Shown here in pieces: positions 1-12,590 of a stretch of 64,000 bases of DNA. The translations under genes and the position numbers were made by a program. A model generated the notes under the pieces. The model was not told where the DNA came from. It did no database searches and saw nothing but the letters and a program-made list of their open reading frames with translations. Position 1 is the stretch's first letter, and every line of letters begins with the position of its first letter. This DNA comes from Catonia carolina (lineage: Eukaryota; Arthropoda; Insecta; Hemiptera; Achilidae), in the NCBI GenBank assembly GCA_035578175.1, contig JAQMRL010000001.1:374361220-374425219 (forward strand), written 5' to 3'.

Positions 1-2075
1 TATAATGTAAATAAATGGCAATGAATCATTTTTAACATAAAACGTGATGTAGGAACATAACCTCTACTCAAAGATAACGAAAACAATTATAGATTTTTTT
101 ACATAAAGAATAGTTTTATAATGTTAATTTTCAGTCAACCAAAATTTCAATTGTTATAATAACTTTTGAAAATCATTTTAAGTTATTATATCAATATTAT
201 TCAAAAAGAGAAAAAATTATCTATGAACAAACAAAAATTACATTAAATTAATACTATAAATCTAAAGAACTTCAAATTAATAATATGTAAACACTTTTAA
301 TACACTGTGGTAAAGAATAAAGCATTTTTTAAGTTATTATAGAATAAAACCTGAGCGAATAGAATTGTTCATAATTCCATTATGCCGTTTAAAATTCTTC
401 TATTATTCAGGTTTGAAAGTAACAAAGGTTGCGAATACATTTGCGTACTTCTCTATGGCAAATAAGTTTAAATTTACAAGAGGAAAATACAAATTTATAT
501 ACTCTTGCGAAAGAAAATTTCTCATCACAGTTACTATTGTCAATTACTCATATATAATAAGTACAGTACTAGTCAATTTTATTTTCATATAATGACTGTG
601 CAGGTAGTATGGTAGGATGGTATTAGAATGCAGGAGAAATTACATGCGAGAAAATGAGTGCATGACAGAGAAAGTGTATGTATATTTCTCGGTTCAATTT
701 TGTTCTGATTGAGATTTGAATGTATTTTTATTGATTCAAATATTTCTTAATAATTAATTTATTAATGTTTTGTTCAAACTAATAGAATATTGTGGTAAAT
801 TTTATTAATTTACAAAATACAATATACAGATTATGTATGAGGTATTAATAAATTAGCCTAAATAAAAATCCTTAGACTACTCAAGTGGATCAATTCCATC
901 GACTATTTGTTCATCTTTGGTGATACTATCTCCGATTTCAGAAGAAAAAATTTTCAAACTTTAAATAAGTATAAATATTCATTAGCACACAATTAATTTA
1001 ACTTTAAAGAAATTCCATGATCTTGTCTACAAACAGATTTTAGCTGAGACAGTTCAACCAATAATGCATTCCTGAGAACAGTATAATGAAATACTATTTG
1101 CTGTACTAAAAAAATGTACTATAAGGTAACCATGGACCATTCAACAATTGTTAAAAGAACAAAAGTTGCATTGAATCTGGGTTAGCTATACTACTCTTTT
1201 TCGCACCGTACTCCCACTACACCAATACCACAAACTATACTAATACACATTCATGCACTACATGAAATAAATTTGATAAGATATACCATGCTTTATAATA
1301 AACATTACCATTACATACAAGATTCAGTCAATAAAAAAATATATGTTATGAAAACAGAAATGTTGAATGATTGTTTATTAGTACAATTCAGTTATATAAA
1401 CAGAATCATGATCATCCGATCTAAAAATATCTATTAAAAATTTATTTAAATAATTATATAAAAGAAATAAAATAATAATATATAAATGCATAACACAAAA
1501 CAGTTATTAATAAAATAACAAAACATAAATAAAAAAGTATAAAGTAGAAATAAAAAATCTTATAAATAATATTCTTTGGTTATTAGAAAAATTATTTTTA
1601 TTTCGATACCTAAACATACACTGTACGTATTGTTTTATCCTTGAACTATTCTTCTCGTATAAATACATTTTACATAGACAACAATAAATAAACTTAATAC
1701 TATATACAGAGTAAATAATGGCAATTAAACATATTAAGTCGATGTAAAAAAAAAATCAGTGTTAAACATATATCACTTTTTCACTAATGTTCTTTTTTTG
1801 TTTCTTTTTTTTATAATTTGTATTTATTGGCAGTCATTTTATAAACTATGATATGAAAGTTTACCACATTTTTTAAATACATACATATTATCACATAAGC
1901 CACAATACTCTTTCAAAAAACAATTATTATTACCTATTAAAAAGATGATTGATTCATTCATGAAAAAGCAGTTTTTCTTTGTATTTTTAATAATTAAGTT
2001 TTGTGCACAGTATTTTTATGAGATTCTAAATACTGGTAACAAATATATAATGTACAAGACGACTGTGCCACATTG
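1..2075. other. AT-rich flank / 3' UTR, no recognised gene
   Basis: This lies downstream of the X11L stop. The short frames present have biased AT-rich composition, no conserved motif and no splice context. Part may be X11L 3' UTR. I see no transposon termini. Confidence 0.5.
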
Positions 2076-2081
2076 TTTATT
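2076..2081 (-). terminator. Candidate polyadenylation signal (AATAAA)
   Basis: On the minus strand AATAAA occurs about 240 bases after the X11L stop. Other AATAAA or ATTAAA matches occur further on in this very AT-rich DNA, so the true cleavage site cannot be chosen from sequence alone. Confidence 0.3.
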
Positions 2082-2319
2082 TTCTCCACTTCATTTCAAT
2101 TACAAAAAAACCCAAAACACAACAAAACGGCGGAATCTTGAAATATAAATGGCTGTGATGAAAATAGGTGATGTTGAATTCATTCTGATATTTCAGGCCG
2201 AAGTGACTGCTATGTGACGTGAATATTATGTGCTAAGAGGAGGCTTGCTGTGATGATGTTAAATTTTGAATATTTTTTGTTCATAAAAATTAAGTTCTTA
2301 AATATTTTATAATAAATCA

Positions 2320-2391
2320 TTAAATATAAACAGGTGTCTCTTGACCAGTTAATAATCTGAACATTGAAGTTGGCATGGTCTTCATGAGAAT
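2320..2391 (-). CDS. X11L: X11L last coding exon (C-terminus)
   Basis: The terminal coding exon has acceptor tttttacag before ATTCTC and continues in phase 0 from GGAGAG. The peptide is ILMKTMPTSMFRLLTGQETP followed by VYI and TAA. The KTMPxxMxRLLTGQETPxYI ending is diagnostic of the whole APBA/X11/lin-10 family; in vertebrate Mint1 this tail folds into the PDZ1 groove (known property). It is too short for ORF calling. The 3' UTR continues towards lower coordinates. Confidence 0.96.
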   Translation of the reverse strand: MLMKTMPTSMFRLLTGQETPVYI

Positions 2392-2947
2392 CTGTAAAAA
2401 CAAAATGGTTACATTACAAAAAATGTAAAAGAGATGTGAAAGCTTTCACTGATTTATCCACTCAGTATTCATTAACTGTTGAATTTCCCGTTCATCTAGA
2501 ACAGTTCTCAAAGTATGAGCCCCTGGCACCCGAGGGCACTGTGCCAAAATATGAAAATAAAATGAAAATGAAAATAAAATATGGAAAGCTGTTTATTATT
2601 TGTGAGTCATCCAGACATGGAAGTTTTGTCAACATTAATAATTATTGGCTTCAGTGCTGCCAAAACGATACCTTTCTTGATTATGTATGTTTATAACTGC
2701 ACACAAAAATGAGTTTATAAATCCAAAAATATTATAATAGAGAACACAACAATACGATTATAGCCTACAAGTAGGTCTGCTGGTAGGTCAGTTGGCGTTT
2801 AGTCTTGAAAAGATTATTGGGCGTGAAGTTCAGTTCGGTTATTATATCCTTAAGAGTTATTTGGTTCGGTTAGGATTATTTTCCCAGTATTTCATTAATT
2901 TTTTTGTAAATCATAATTATCTCATCAGGATACCTGTTATACAACTA

Positions 2948-3889
2948 CCAAGTGTGGCTATTAAATAACGAGACTGACACTGTAAAAAATTTTATTTTAA
3001 TTTTATACATAATCACTCATTGTCACCTTCAATATACACTCCTTCTCTATCCCTACAATGCTCCATGCGAATTTTCCATAGTTGGAAACAGTGCTGGAAG
3101 TCATCTTCTGTCAGCTCCTTCAGGCACGTGCCGCTTTCTCTTTTACAACTTCCACAGACTCAAATCTTGTCCCTTTTAATGCAGATTTCACCTTAGGGAA
3201 CAGGTAGAAGTCACATGGTGCAAGATCTGGTGAATAAAGTGGATGTTCTAACACTGAGATGCTGTACTTGGCTAGGAACCTCTTGACAGATAACGTGGAA
3301 TGAGCTGGTGCATTGTCTTGGTGGAGAACCCATGATTTGTCCTTCCACATTTTGGGGCGTTTATTCCTTACTCTTTGATGTAGTTTAGAAAGTACCTCAA
3401 GGTAGTAATAGTGATTAATTGTTTGACCTTCAGGAACCCAGTGAAGGTACACAATCCCATGGATATAAAAAAAACAATCATCATTGCTTTAAATTTTGAC
3501 TTGCTCATTCGAGCTTTTTTGGCTCTTGGTGAAGTTCGGCTCTTCCAGCGCATGGATTGCCGCTTCGTTTCCGGAACATAAGTAAAAAAACCACGTTTCA
3601 TCCCATGTTATTATCGTTTCCAAAAAATTTCGGTCATTTTCAATCGCGTACAAAGTGTCAGGACAAACATTTTTACGAGCTTCATTTCAAACATTTTTGA
3701 GCGGCATGTGTCCTGAAGGAGCTGACAGAAGATGACTTCGAGCACTGTTTCCAACTATGTAAATTTGCATGGAGCATTGTAGGGATAGAGAAGAAGTGTA
3801 TATTGAAGGTGACAATAAGTGATTATGTATAAAATAAAATTAAAATAAAATTTTTTACGTCAGTCTCGTTATTTAATAGCCACATATTG
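2948..3889 (-). mobile_element. mariner-family transposon with duplicated inverted ends, defective
   Basis: This is a 942-bp element. Its left end reads caagtgtggctattaaat and the right end is the complement, next to a left-hand TA. The minus strand carries a decayed transposase. The last ~180 bases at the right are an inverted copy of the transposase 3' end found at the left, so the terminal inverted repeats are far longer than the usual ~30 bp and the transposase 5' half is missing. The same architecture recurs at 43889-44824, so this is a propagated variant rather than a one-off rearrangement. Confidence 0.85.
3013..3690 (-). pseudogene. mariner transposase remnant
   Basis: The catalytic half survives in two frames. 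It contains TWDETW (first Asp), HQDNAPAHS (second Asp), then YSPDLAPCDFYLF (third Asp) with 34 residues between the last two, the D34D spacing of mariner. The C-terminus CLKELTEDDFQHCFQLWKIR continues to a TGA at 3013-3015. The N-terminal DNA-binding half is absent and there are at least two frameshifts, so no active enzyme is made. Confidence 0.88.
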
Positions 3890-4914
3890 TGTGTTTACAG
3901 GCCTACTTTATTAATATATTATTCAACTGCAGTAAATAAATACAGTAAATGAATAAGTACAATAAATAAACTAGATTTATTTAATCTAATATGTATAAAC
4001 AGTGTTGTCCTACTTCTTATAACAGTGTAAAGAGCGTAAGGGGAGTCTAAGAGTACATAGGAGGTTGTAGAAGGGATACACGAGCAAGAACTCAATATGC
4101 CTAAATACTTTGTTCTTAGTATAATACTAATCTTTATTCACCTTGACATGTTTGCAAACTGAATTTTAACTCAACTCCTCTAAAGCTAAGGTAAGACTTA
4201 GTGCAATGAGAGTCCAATAGCTGGTTGTGGATAAATAAAAAAATAAAACTTGTGTTTACATAAAAAATACAGACACAATCAAATAAATTAATAAATAAAT
4301 CAAATAAATTTAGCAATTTTTTTAATACTGAGATTAAAAATTTAGTAATTAAATGTAAAAATAACAGTTTCCAAACTCAAAATATTTGTAAAACGTCTAA
4401 AATTTATGGTTTACATGAAACAACAATTTACTAAGTTTTGCTTCTAAAAATGAGATTATAAGGAAATTTACTACTCTCCCAAAAAACAAGATTTTTAAAA
4501 AACTCATATCTTAGATATTAACACATCAATTTCACATGTACAGTAAAACTGTCAAAATGATATATCTGTCCTTGAAATAGTAGCATTTCAATTAAGTTAA
4601 TTTACTTATTTAGCAATTCAGTGAGAAAAATACAGAGTAACCTGTACTAAATATTGTTATTCATGTAGATAGGAAGTAAATGATTAACGTACCAGATTCC
4701 TGTGGCATGATAATGAACTAAAGCAATAATTAAAAAGCAAGGACCACAGGATTGATAATTCTGACTAAAGAATCAGAACTCAATGCAGATTAATGTTACA
4801 CAAAGGATTTGTACTGTTTCTTGAATCTTGAATAATAATAAAATAATAATAAAATATAATAATAATTCTATAATAATAAAATGAATAATAAAATAATAAT
4901 AATGGTAATTTTAC
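3890..4914. other. Last X11L intron, repeat-poor part
   Basis: AT-rich intron between the mariner copy and the PDZ2 exon. It contains an imperfect AAT tract at about 4826-4905 beside the exon donor. Nothing else is recognised. Confidence 0.5.
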
Positions 4915-5055
4915 CTCTCCAACTGAAGTGGCTAATAAATTAACAATCTTTTCATGAGGCACAGCAACTACACTTTGGTTATTTATTTCTATTATTCTAT
5001 GACCAACTCTAACACCACCTCTTTCAGCAATCCCACCTCGCAACAAACTACATAT
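4915..5055 (-). CDS. X11L: X11L PDZ2 domain, main exon
   Basis: The 141-bp, 47-codon exon is in phase 0. The acceptor ttattatttcag precedes ATATGTAG and the donor is TTGGAGAG|GTAAAA. The peptide is [47 protein letters not shown]. This is essentially the human APBA PDZ2 core ([20 protein letters not shown]). The adjacent intron begins with an AAT-rich simple repeat at about 4826-4905. Confidence 0.97.
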
Positions 5056-6025
5056 CTGAAATAATAAAAAACAATTAAAAACAAACTGAACAAAACTAAA
5101 AAAGCTGCTTTTACTTTTTAATTCTTGGGTTTAGAAATAAATTCAAATTATGTCTCTTACATGCTTATATAATACTTTCACATACAACTTTATCACTGGT
5201 AGAGACAAGACTTATTTAAAATATTTCAAAGAAAATTAATTTTTTTTTAAATTTTAATTTCTGACTTGAAAGACATTTCGTGATCAACAATTACTTTTAA
5301 GTTAGTCTTTAACTCATAAAACAACCTAGTATCACTGTAGAGTCAAAAAGAATCGATCAACTTGAAGAATTTTTTTTAAGTTACTTTTTTTGAACCTGTC
5401 CACAGAATACAACTTCAGAAAAATTAATCAAACTACAATTCTTGGTACAAATACTTTCATAAAGTACATGCAAACTACGATCAGTTATTATTATAATTTT
5501 AGATAGATATAGTAATAATCTACAGGAGAACAGTTCTGCAGAAAACTGCAAAGACTATAGCTTACCAGTCTTTTAAAATAATGATCTGTAATTTGCAGAT
5601 GACACAGCACCTAAACTGCAAATGTCTTGAATTAACTGTTACCACAATAATCTACTCAATTAACAGAGTTTAATTTATTAATTTTTCTACTTTCTTACCC
5701 CAAAGTAATGTCTCATATCCAATACATCTTTTTTAAAAATACAAATTTATTTGTTACAATATGATCAGATTCATTCACTCCTCCGCAATAAAGTACATTG
5801 ACAACACAATTTTCTACTGACAGTAAAATTTTAATTTTACTGACATTAAAATGTTTAATGGATGAAATTTGTCGAAGTACTATTTGCATACAACACGAAA
5901 CTTAAAGGAACAACATTTTGTTGTTCACAACAACCATATTTAAGCCTGAAGCATCTACTGTTATAATATAAATTGTAAAATAAATTATACATTTTTCAGT
6001 GTTAAATATAAATAAAATATATTAC

Positions 6026-6145
6026 CACTCCATTTTGTACACTAAATCCTAGTTGATATTTTGTATCTGGCCTTTTTATTTTAACTTCTACAACAGGAGC
6101 ACATGGCACAACTGTTAATTTTACAACCGTTTGCGTTTTTGAATT
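6026..6145 (-). CDS. X11L: X11L PDZ1 end / PDZ2 start exon
   Basis: The 120-bp, 40-codon exon is in phase 0. The acceptor tgctttcag precedes AATTCA and the donor is GGAGTG|GTAATA. It encodes [20 protein letters not shown], the last strand of PDZ1, then [20 protein letters not shown], which holds the LGFS carboxylate loop of PDZ2. Splitting two tandem PDZ domains across one exon with only a few residues between them agrees with their known packing as a unit in X11/Mint proteins. Confidence 0.95.
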
Positions 6146-6489
6146 CTGAAAGCAAAAAATATTATTTTAATATTTGTTTTATTAACTGACAATTTTCCAT
6201 AAATTATAGAACAATATCTAATTTAAAAAATGTTCTTATTCTCTGAAACTGTTAAAACAAAGGTAGATCCATAGCTAATGGTGTTTTAGCTGTACTGTAG
6301 AAGACAGTGGTCACTGATTTTTTTTATTGATTTTTATGAGTAAAATACAGAAAATCACTTGATGAATGATGAAATGAAATGACTTGATTATTTAAAACAA
6401 AATGGTAGAAAGTAATTTTATTTCCATAACCATTTCAAACTGGTGATTTGTTACAATGTTACTTGAGTAATAAAATGAAAGAAATATGA

Positions 6490-6808
6490 AAGTGATAAAA
6501 TGAACACAATTTGGTTCATTGACCTTTATTCAAACTGATGTCCATCAATAGCTACGCACTGATAGCAACGTAACAAAAATTAGTCATAAGCGTTTTTTAA
6601 AAATTGCCGAGGTATCAGCAGTATCATTTTTGATATTATTTTCTTATTCTGCTATTTTGTTTTGATTAATCATAAGCAAATGAAACTCAAGCGTACTTTT
6701 TTATATATTTATTTATTATAACTGTAAAGTTTCCAGTCTGTAGAGTATGAGATATGTCCGCCATATTAATTTAAAATAGCAACCTCTTCGTGAGACACCT
6801 GGTATATT
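6490..6808 (-). repeat. Possible transposon end, unclassified
   Basis: In the intron between PDZ1 exons. Read on the minus strand it opens ATACCAGGTGTCTCACGAAG, a pattern like a DNA-transposon terminus next to TA. The other end is not clear and I find no second copy in this window. Low confidence. Confidence 0.3.
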
Positions 6809-7149
6809 CATACAGTGCAAGAGAAAGTAAAAACATCAAGAACACTATTTACATTCGACACTGAAATTTTTAAATATGTTTTCTGTAATCCTTTCTACTC
6901 TACAAACTTAAAAAAACTGATTTACACAGAAAATTCCTACTAAAATGGAGAGAACCATGGGAACACTCCTAATCGGTAAATTTTAACTGGTAGTTTTGCA
7001 GAGTGCTCAGAATGTAATCCGAAAAATCAGTCTCCTACAACTCACCATAATACATAGATGACAAATACAACACTACAAAAAAAGAATCGTATCGAGATTA
7101 TACTGTAATAACTAACACATGTATTAGCAGACAATTAAAACTAAATTAC

Positions 7150-7362
7150 CTTTATATAATTTTGACAAGTAGATAATGGTAATCCGACTAATGAAACACC
7201 ATTAATAGCAATTATTTGATCGCCAATATTTAACTGCCCACAACGTGCGGCTGCACCAGCAGGCGCTAAATTAGCTATGACTACTGTTGGAAGCATTGAA
7301 CCCCAGCCAGATTCAACTATTACAACACCCAAAATTTCACCTTTTGTTTTTGGTACTACAAC
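7150..7362 (-). CDS. X11L: X11L PDZ1 domain, main exon
   Basis: The 213-bp, 71-codon exon is in phase 0. The acceptor tttatatag precedes GTTGTAG and the donor is ATAAAG|GTAATT. The sequence [20 protein letters not shown] carries the atypical carboxylate-binding loop (SGWGS) typical of Mint PDZ1. It is followed by [20 protein letters not shown] and [20 protein letters not shown], the standard PDZ helix and GDxIxxING turn. The domain finishes in the next exon (6026-6145). Confidence 0.96.
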
Positions 7363-8458
7363 CTATATAAACAGAAAAAAATCATTACTTTAATTTATTC
7401 TTATAACATATCTAACTTATGAGAATAAAGAAAATTTAACAAAAACATTTAATACTGATCTATGACAAAAATGCCAGATTTATTATCTGTAGAATAGTGT
7501 ATTCAAGTCACTGAAGCCTAACCTATACACTGAAATATTAGTTTACCTCAAAATATACTAAATTCATTCATAACTATACATTATTACTAATCTGTACTCT
7601 CCTTAAGTTTTACATCAAAAATAAATTCACTCAATCAACACAGCCAAAATGTAATCAGAAAACCTAACAAAATATTTTACTCAAGAAACATGAAAACATG
7701 TTATATTTTAACAGTTTAATAAAATAAAGCCAGCAAGCTTGATCCAAATACTGATTGAACATACTTAAAATCACATGGTACTCATCTGATAAATTAAACA
7801 AAAAAAATCTTTTACAATAATTGTTATGAAACCTGTACAATATAACAATATAATACAAAAGATCCTACACAAGATAATATGCCCAAATATAATAGATGGA
7901 CAGTACTGTTTATGAAGAAGAAAAGAACTGTACTAGGAAATAATTTATGGAGCCCATCTGAAACTGAAATATTCTGTGAACCTCTGTACAGAATGGAAGA
8001 AAATCGTTTTCCATAACCAAGTTTTAGGATATAAGACAACAGACTTAAGACATCAGATAAGTTGTTTAAAAAAGTTATAAAGAATGTTGGAAAAAAGGAG
8101 TAAACAGGAAGACATAGTGAATTGAACTAAGTATAGATTGTATAATTCAAGGAGTATCATGAAGAACGAAGGCAGGACAGATGATGGAAACAACAAAGAA
8201 GAAACACTGACAATGAAAGAATCAACATTCTTCTTTCTGCTGATATAGGCAGCAATAAAAGCTTCCAAAAATGTTTCAAGTTATCTAATGTAATCTAAAT
8301 AGCATAATCTGAATCAATGAACAGTATTCGAATCAGTTCAACTAGTAGTTAATCTACTGTTCTGATATTTTCTGGTTAAAACTAATTCACAATACATATT
8401 ATCTACATAAACATACTGAATAAAAATATTAAAATAATTTTGATAAATTATGCCATAC

Positions 8459-8641
8459 CTCCTTCTGCATTTCCTTTTTAGCAAACATTTGAAGTTCGTC
8501 ACCAAATATTTCTTGTGAATTAAGCACTTCTTGATAATCCATTTCTTTAACAAAACTATGATCCTCGATTCCATTTGCTTTAAGGAACTCCATATAAGCC
8601 ACTTGAAATGCCTGTCCAATAGACTGAGCGATAAACTGTGC
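8459..8641 (-). CDS. X11L: X11L PTB C-terminal helix and PTB-PDZ linker exon
   Basis: The 183-bp, 61-codon exon is in phase 0. It has a pyrimidine-rich acceptor (ttcttcttcacag before GCACAG) and donor AAGGAG|GTATGG. It starts AQFIAQSIGQAFQVAYMEFL, the long C-terminal PTB helix that packs over the ligand in this family. It then continues KANGIEDHSFVKEMDYQEVL and an acidic/basic linker ending AKKEMQKE. In vertebrate Mints the linker after this helix can fold back over the PTB groove (known family property; not visible here). Confidence 0.95.
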
Positions 8642-9159
8642 CTGTGAAGAAGAAGAAAAAATCTATTTAATAAATTGATCTTATTGACAAAATATTTAAT
8701 AGTTTCTTTTTATCGAATTTTTATATCTTCAGAACTGTCATTAGATACAATGGGTTTGAAATTTGTATAAAGGCTAGACAAAATGTAAGATCAGCGGCCA
8801 AGGAAAACCTGTAATAAAAAACCTTAAAAAATATACAGACATAGTTTACTGATTTTAAAAATACGTACACAGATGTTTTATCTAATAGTTAGCCTTAAAT
8901 CTGTATGCTCGGACCTTTTGAAACTAGACATCATTACAAACTTACAACTAGTTATTCATTCAGTTACAGAAATATTAGGCCTATAATGTATTTTAAGTTA
9001 GACAACTTTAAAAACAGCAAAAATGCAAGAATGTAAAATGTAAATGGACTTTGTTTAATATTTTTCTACAGGTGATGGTAACCACTTTGATTTTTTGCCT
9101 TAAAAAAAAATTAAGAAAATAAATATTTTTCTCTGAGTATGGAAGAAATAAATATTTTA

Positions 9160-9540
9160 ATATGGTTTACAAAATGTTACTTAGACCAGTTTGGTTGTAT
9201 GGCGTTGAACTTTGGAGAACTACCAGTAGAAGTAACATAGAGATAATTCAAAGGTTCCAGAATTAGGTTCTTCGGGCTATAACAAGGGCACCATGGTTTG
9301 CAAGGAATGCAGAAATACAACATTATTGCAACCTTCCCGATGTAATGGATGAGGTCAGACGTTTTAATAGAAAATATCAGGCAAGACTTGAAAGTCACGA
9401 AAACAAATTAGCCATAAATCTTCTAAACAATGAAGTTAAGTGTAACTTCTAAGTTACAAACTTCTAATTTCTTCTAAGAAGAAGTTAGGTGCCTGAAACG
9501 TTACCATGTTTTGGACTTGTCTGAGTTTAAATGTACATAA
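9160..9540 (+). pseudogene. jockey-like LINE 3' end (reverse transcriptase C-terminus)
   Basis: The plus-strand translation gives MLLRPVWLYGVELWRTTSRS, NIEIIQRFQN, a stop, then VLRAITRAPWFARNAEIQ and later DEVRRFNRKYQARLESHENK and RLKRYHVLDL. This is the signature C-terminal region of jockey-clade LINE ORF2 (YGxxLW, SNIxIxQRFQ, APWF.N, RRLKR). It is truncated at 5', with stops and a frameshift near 9440. It sits in the X11L intron between 8641 and 10264, opposite in sense to the host gene. Confidence 0.85.
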
Positions 9541-10263
9541 AATTATAGTGAAAAGTATTCCATATTGTAAAATGTAAATATCTTTGTACATAGTCATTTT
9601 CTCTTTTAACATATAAATAATTGATATAATGAGAGGTACTCAGGGTAATGAAGCCTCAACTTGTGATTAGTAAATTCAAAAGATTTGTTTATAGTTTATT
9701 TTTAAATTACAAGTAACGTTATCTAAAAAAAATGCTTACAAAATTTCAAAGATATTTATTAGTTTTTAAAAAGGTTGAAAACTAATACAATCATTTTTAC
9801 AATTTCAGGTTCATTTCTTCCTGCATAAAGGCGAAAGGCCTCACTAACTGATTTACATACTCAATCATCAATGATTTTATAACTTCCTGGTCACTTATAA
9901 AGCTGAAAGTCAACACTTTGAAAGCTTGCAGGTTAAATAGAAAAAACTAAAGGATTTTCACTTCCACTAATTGCACCTAAGCAGTAAAAAGAGGGCTTTT
10001 AGTGTCGAAAGAGACTAACAATCCTAAAACAATTAATACAATTTCTGTACCTTCCTGAAGAGCTGTAACTCTAAAACTGGTAACAGAATTAAACTGGTAC
10101 CTGGTAAAAAGAAAATATGTATGGCGTGGAATCAGGGAAAGAAATAAAACAATTTGTTTAATATACTCTTCTGAGGTTAACAATAAGCCCACTCACAGCA
10201 CAGGAGCAACAAGTAGTGTAATAAAAGATTTTCTTTGAACAATATTTACAAAAAATAGTTTAC

Positions 10264-10428
10264 CTCTTCACTCTCAAACACATGGCATATCATTTTCGGT
10301 GTCCGATTTACTTTCGGTGGATCATCTACATCATGAGGTACAAATCTCCGCCTGGCCATTAATACAACAAGATCACCTATATCTGCTATGTATGAAATTG
10401 TTCTCAGCGCATGGTCCATCATTATTTC
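10264..10428 (-). CDS. X11L: X11L PTB domain, third exon
   Basis: The 165-bp, 55-codon exon is in phase 0. The acceptor tttattgaag precedes GAAATAATG and the donor is GAAGAG|GTAAAC. The peptide begins [20 protein letters not shown], continues [18 protein letters not shown], and ends [11 protein letters not shown]. The motifs [16 protein letters not shown] and CHVFESE belong to the core of the X11/Mint PTB, where the strands form the peptide-binding groove. Confidence 0.96.
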
Positions 10429-10596
10429 CTTCAATAAACAAACAAAAAAATAATACACTGGTAATAAAAAAAATTAATGTAATAAGAACATTATACTTGA
10501 CAGTAAATTGGCTTCTATGCCAGAAGCCCCAAGTTGTATTCTACTCAGGTCAGGCACTTTTTCATCTAATTATTAGTAGTTTTCTACACCATCTAT

Positions 10597-10771
10597 GGCT
10601 GGCCTGTTGGCATAGTGGTTAGCACAACTGGCTTTTACACCGGGGTCCCAGGTTCGATTCCTAGTCAGGTCTAGCATTTTTTCAACACTCATTCTCATAT
10701 ATCACCAAAAAAAAATCACCATCTGCATTAATATTTGTTACATCCACAACAGTCGAACATAAAACCCAAAA
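10597..10771 (+). repeat. tRNA-headed SINE, family 1
   Basis: The head reads ggcctgttggcatagtggtt (box A-like) and has box B ggttcgattcc at about 10651. The tail has the family-specific CACCATCTGCATT and AACAGTCGAACATAAAAC. Copies or fragments occur at 17536-17606, 30622-30735, 36450-36616 and 45391-45572. It is not a functional tRNA gene: no complete cloverleaf. Confidence 0.85.
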
Positions 10772-11568
10772 TGGAAGAAAATTGTACTGTTGGGGACAAT
10801 TTGATGAAGTCAAGAGAAATTATAAATAAACACATAATTTTTCTTATTAGTACTTATTACATATTTGAATACAAAACCAGACTTGTTTGATAGCATTTAT
10901 GAGATCACAATTTTATAATACTAGCATCAATACAAAACTTAATAAAACCTTGCAACACAAAAATATGGTAAAAATGTTATAGTTGTGGAAATCAAATGAT
11001 ACACAATTTAAAAAAAAACAGTTACATAAATAATAAATTTTATGATTAAAATTCAAGTTTCCAGAGCTGATAATAAAAAATGGACATTACAAATCCTAGT
11101 AAATTAATTTTATTCATGAAAGTACAGAATTAATTATAAAAATAAATCTCGATGAACAGAACAAAATATGGTTTTCTGGTTAATAAAAAGATCTTTTGGC
11201 TTTATTGTTAATAAACTATTGAAAAACAGCTACTTTTCACAATGGACTTCAAATACTTTAAATCTTTATCAGGAAATGCTCCAATTAACTGCGCCAGCTG
11301 TATTGGCATCAATATTGATCCCATGAAACCTTTAAATTTCATACTTGCAACTGATACCCAAATTTATACAAGTGCATTGATTGATATATTGTTTATTCAT
11401 TACACCGAAACTTCACTAGTTGAACAATTTCTTCATAAGGTTATGAAATGAATTGATGTAAAATGTAAACAGGACAAAGTAATGATATAAATCTCTAAAA
11501 GAAACATCAGAAAAAATAAAATTAATAAGTACATCAAATGATTTTGTAAGATAAAATTTGAATAATAC

Positions 11569-11655
11569 CTTTAAATCTGTGTTTAACACCATAATTTTTT
11601 CTGTTGATATGAATAAATCTACTTCAGTACTTGGTTGTGTTTCACCTTCAGGAGC
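11569..11655 (-). CDS. X11L: X11L PTB domain, second exon
   Basis: This is an 87-bp, 29-codon exon in phase 0 at both ends. The acceptor tgtattttag precedes GCTCCTG and the donor is TTAAAG|GTATTA. The peptide APEGETQPSTEVDLFIST continues to EKIMVLNTDLK. This is the PTB central strand region; TEVDLFIST and IxVLNxD are near-invariant in X11/Mint proteins. It is the shared downstream partner for either PTB N-half, 26341-26483 or 16214-16473. Vertebrate APBA1 has a short basic insert just before this block that is absent here. Confidence 0.95.
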
Positions 11656-11764
11656 CTAAAATACAAAGAAAAAATTTGTTATTGCATTGCATGAATCAGT
11701 TTGCTTTGAAATTCAATATTTATGACTGAACAAACTGAGAAACATAAATTAAATATACACATGC

Positions 11765-12410
11765 TTCTAGCCAAAAACGTAACCATTATGACCGCTGAGG
11801 TGCCACACCATAATTCCCTCAGTCAGGCAAATCTGAAAGCACTTAGATCGTGGTCATGTAGGTCCAAAATAGTATGGGATTGTCTACAGAACCTCTTATA
11901 ACAACTGAACACAACAAGGTTACCTTGGAGTGGGTGCCAGGCCACATTAGATTGCATGCAATGAAAGGGCAGACACTCTAGTTTGACTAGTCTTTATCGT
12001 CTGCTAGATCAGAACCATATTTGAGTGGATCAATGCGGACTGATGTGCTTACAGTACAATATGATTGGCATCATTTCCCAAACTCTTGTTTGTGAAGTTC
12101 TTGGTCTTACTAGGAAGCAAGTTACTCACTAACTTACTAACATAAGGCCGTGGACCTGTTAATGGGGCACTATCACCACATGAAACATCCAGATAACAAG
12201 GGGATCTTTAGCAAAGATCCAGTATGTAGAATGCGTGAATAGGGGGAAGAATTTACCTCCCATAATACCTTTTAATTCTACACCTTCTCTTCAGGCGAAT
12301 AAACCTGGAGGGGAATCTTTCACAGAAAAATTCACAAGCAGTCCCTAAAAACTTATACAATCTGTTTGCTACACGAATAAGAAAGAATGGGATAATACAA
12401 TAGGTTTTCA
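11765..12410 (+). pseudogene. LINE relic with RNase H domain
   Basis: Plus-strand pieces in shifting frames include SQANLKALRSWSCRSKIVWD, then HNKVTLEWVPGHIRLHAMKG and later LMGHYHHMKHPDNKGI with a CRMRE motif. VxLEWVPGHxxxxxxxKG is the RNase H block of I/R1-type LINEs; the following H...D..CR.C is typical of their C-terminus. There are multiple stops. It lies just outside (upstream of) the exon at 11569-11655. Confidence 0.75.
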
Positions 12411-12590
12411 ATAGCTGCAGTGTTAAGTGTCAATAAAGACCGCCTCATCCCTTCTATACAATCAAATAAACAAATGCTGTGGTTTTTTGGCTAAACAGAA
12501 AAAATCTATCCTAAAGAAAAGTAGATTGGATCATCATGGTACAAACAGCTTATATACAGGTACCAGGCAATTTAAATGTCCACAATCTTT

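Noticed and set aside
2436..2696. Plus-strand 86-codon frame just beyond the last X11L exon
   Set aside because: No domain or conserved motif; part lies in simple AAAATGA-type sequence. It sits in the intron and looks like chance.
10597..10668. tRNA gene
   Set aside because: Box A/B-like sequences are present but no complete cloverleaf folds, and the same unit recurs with a SINE tail, so these are SINE heads.
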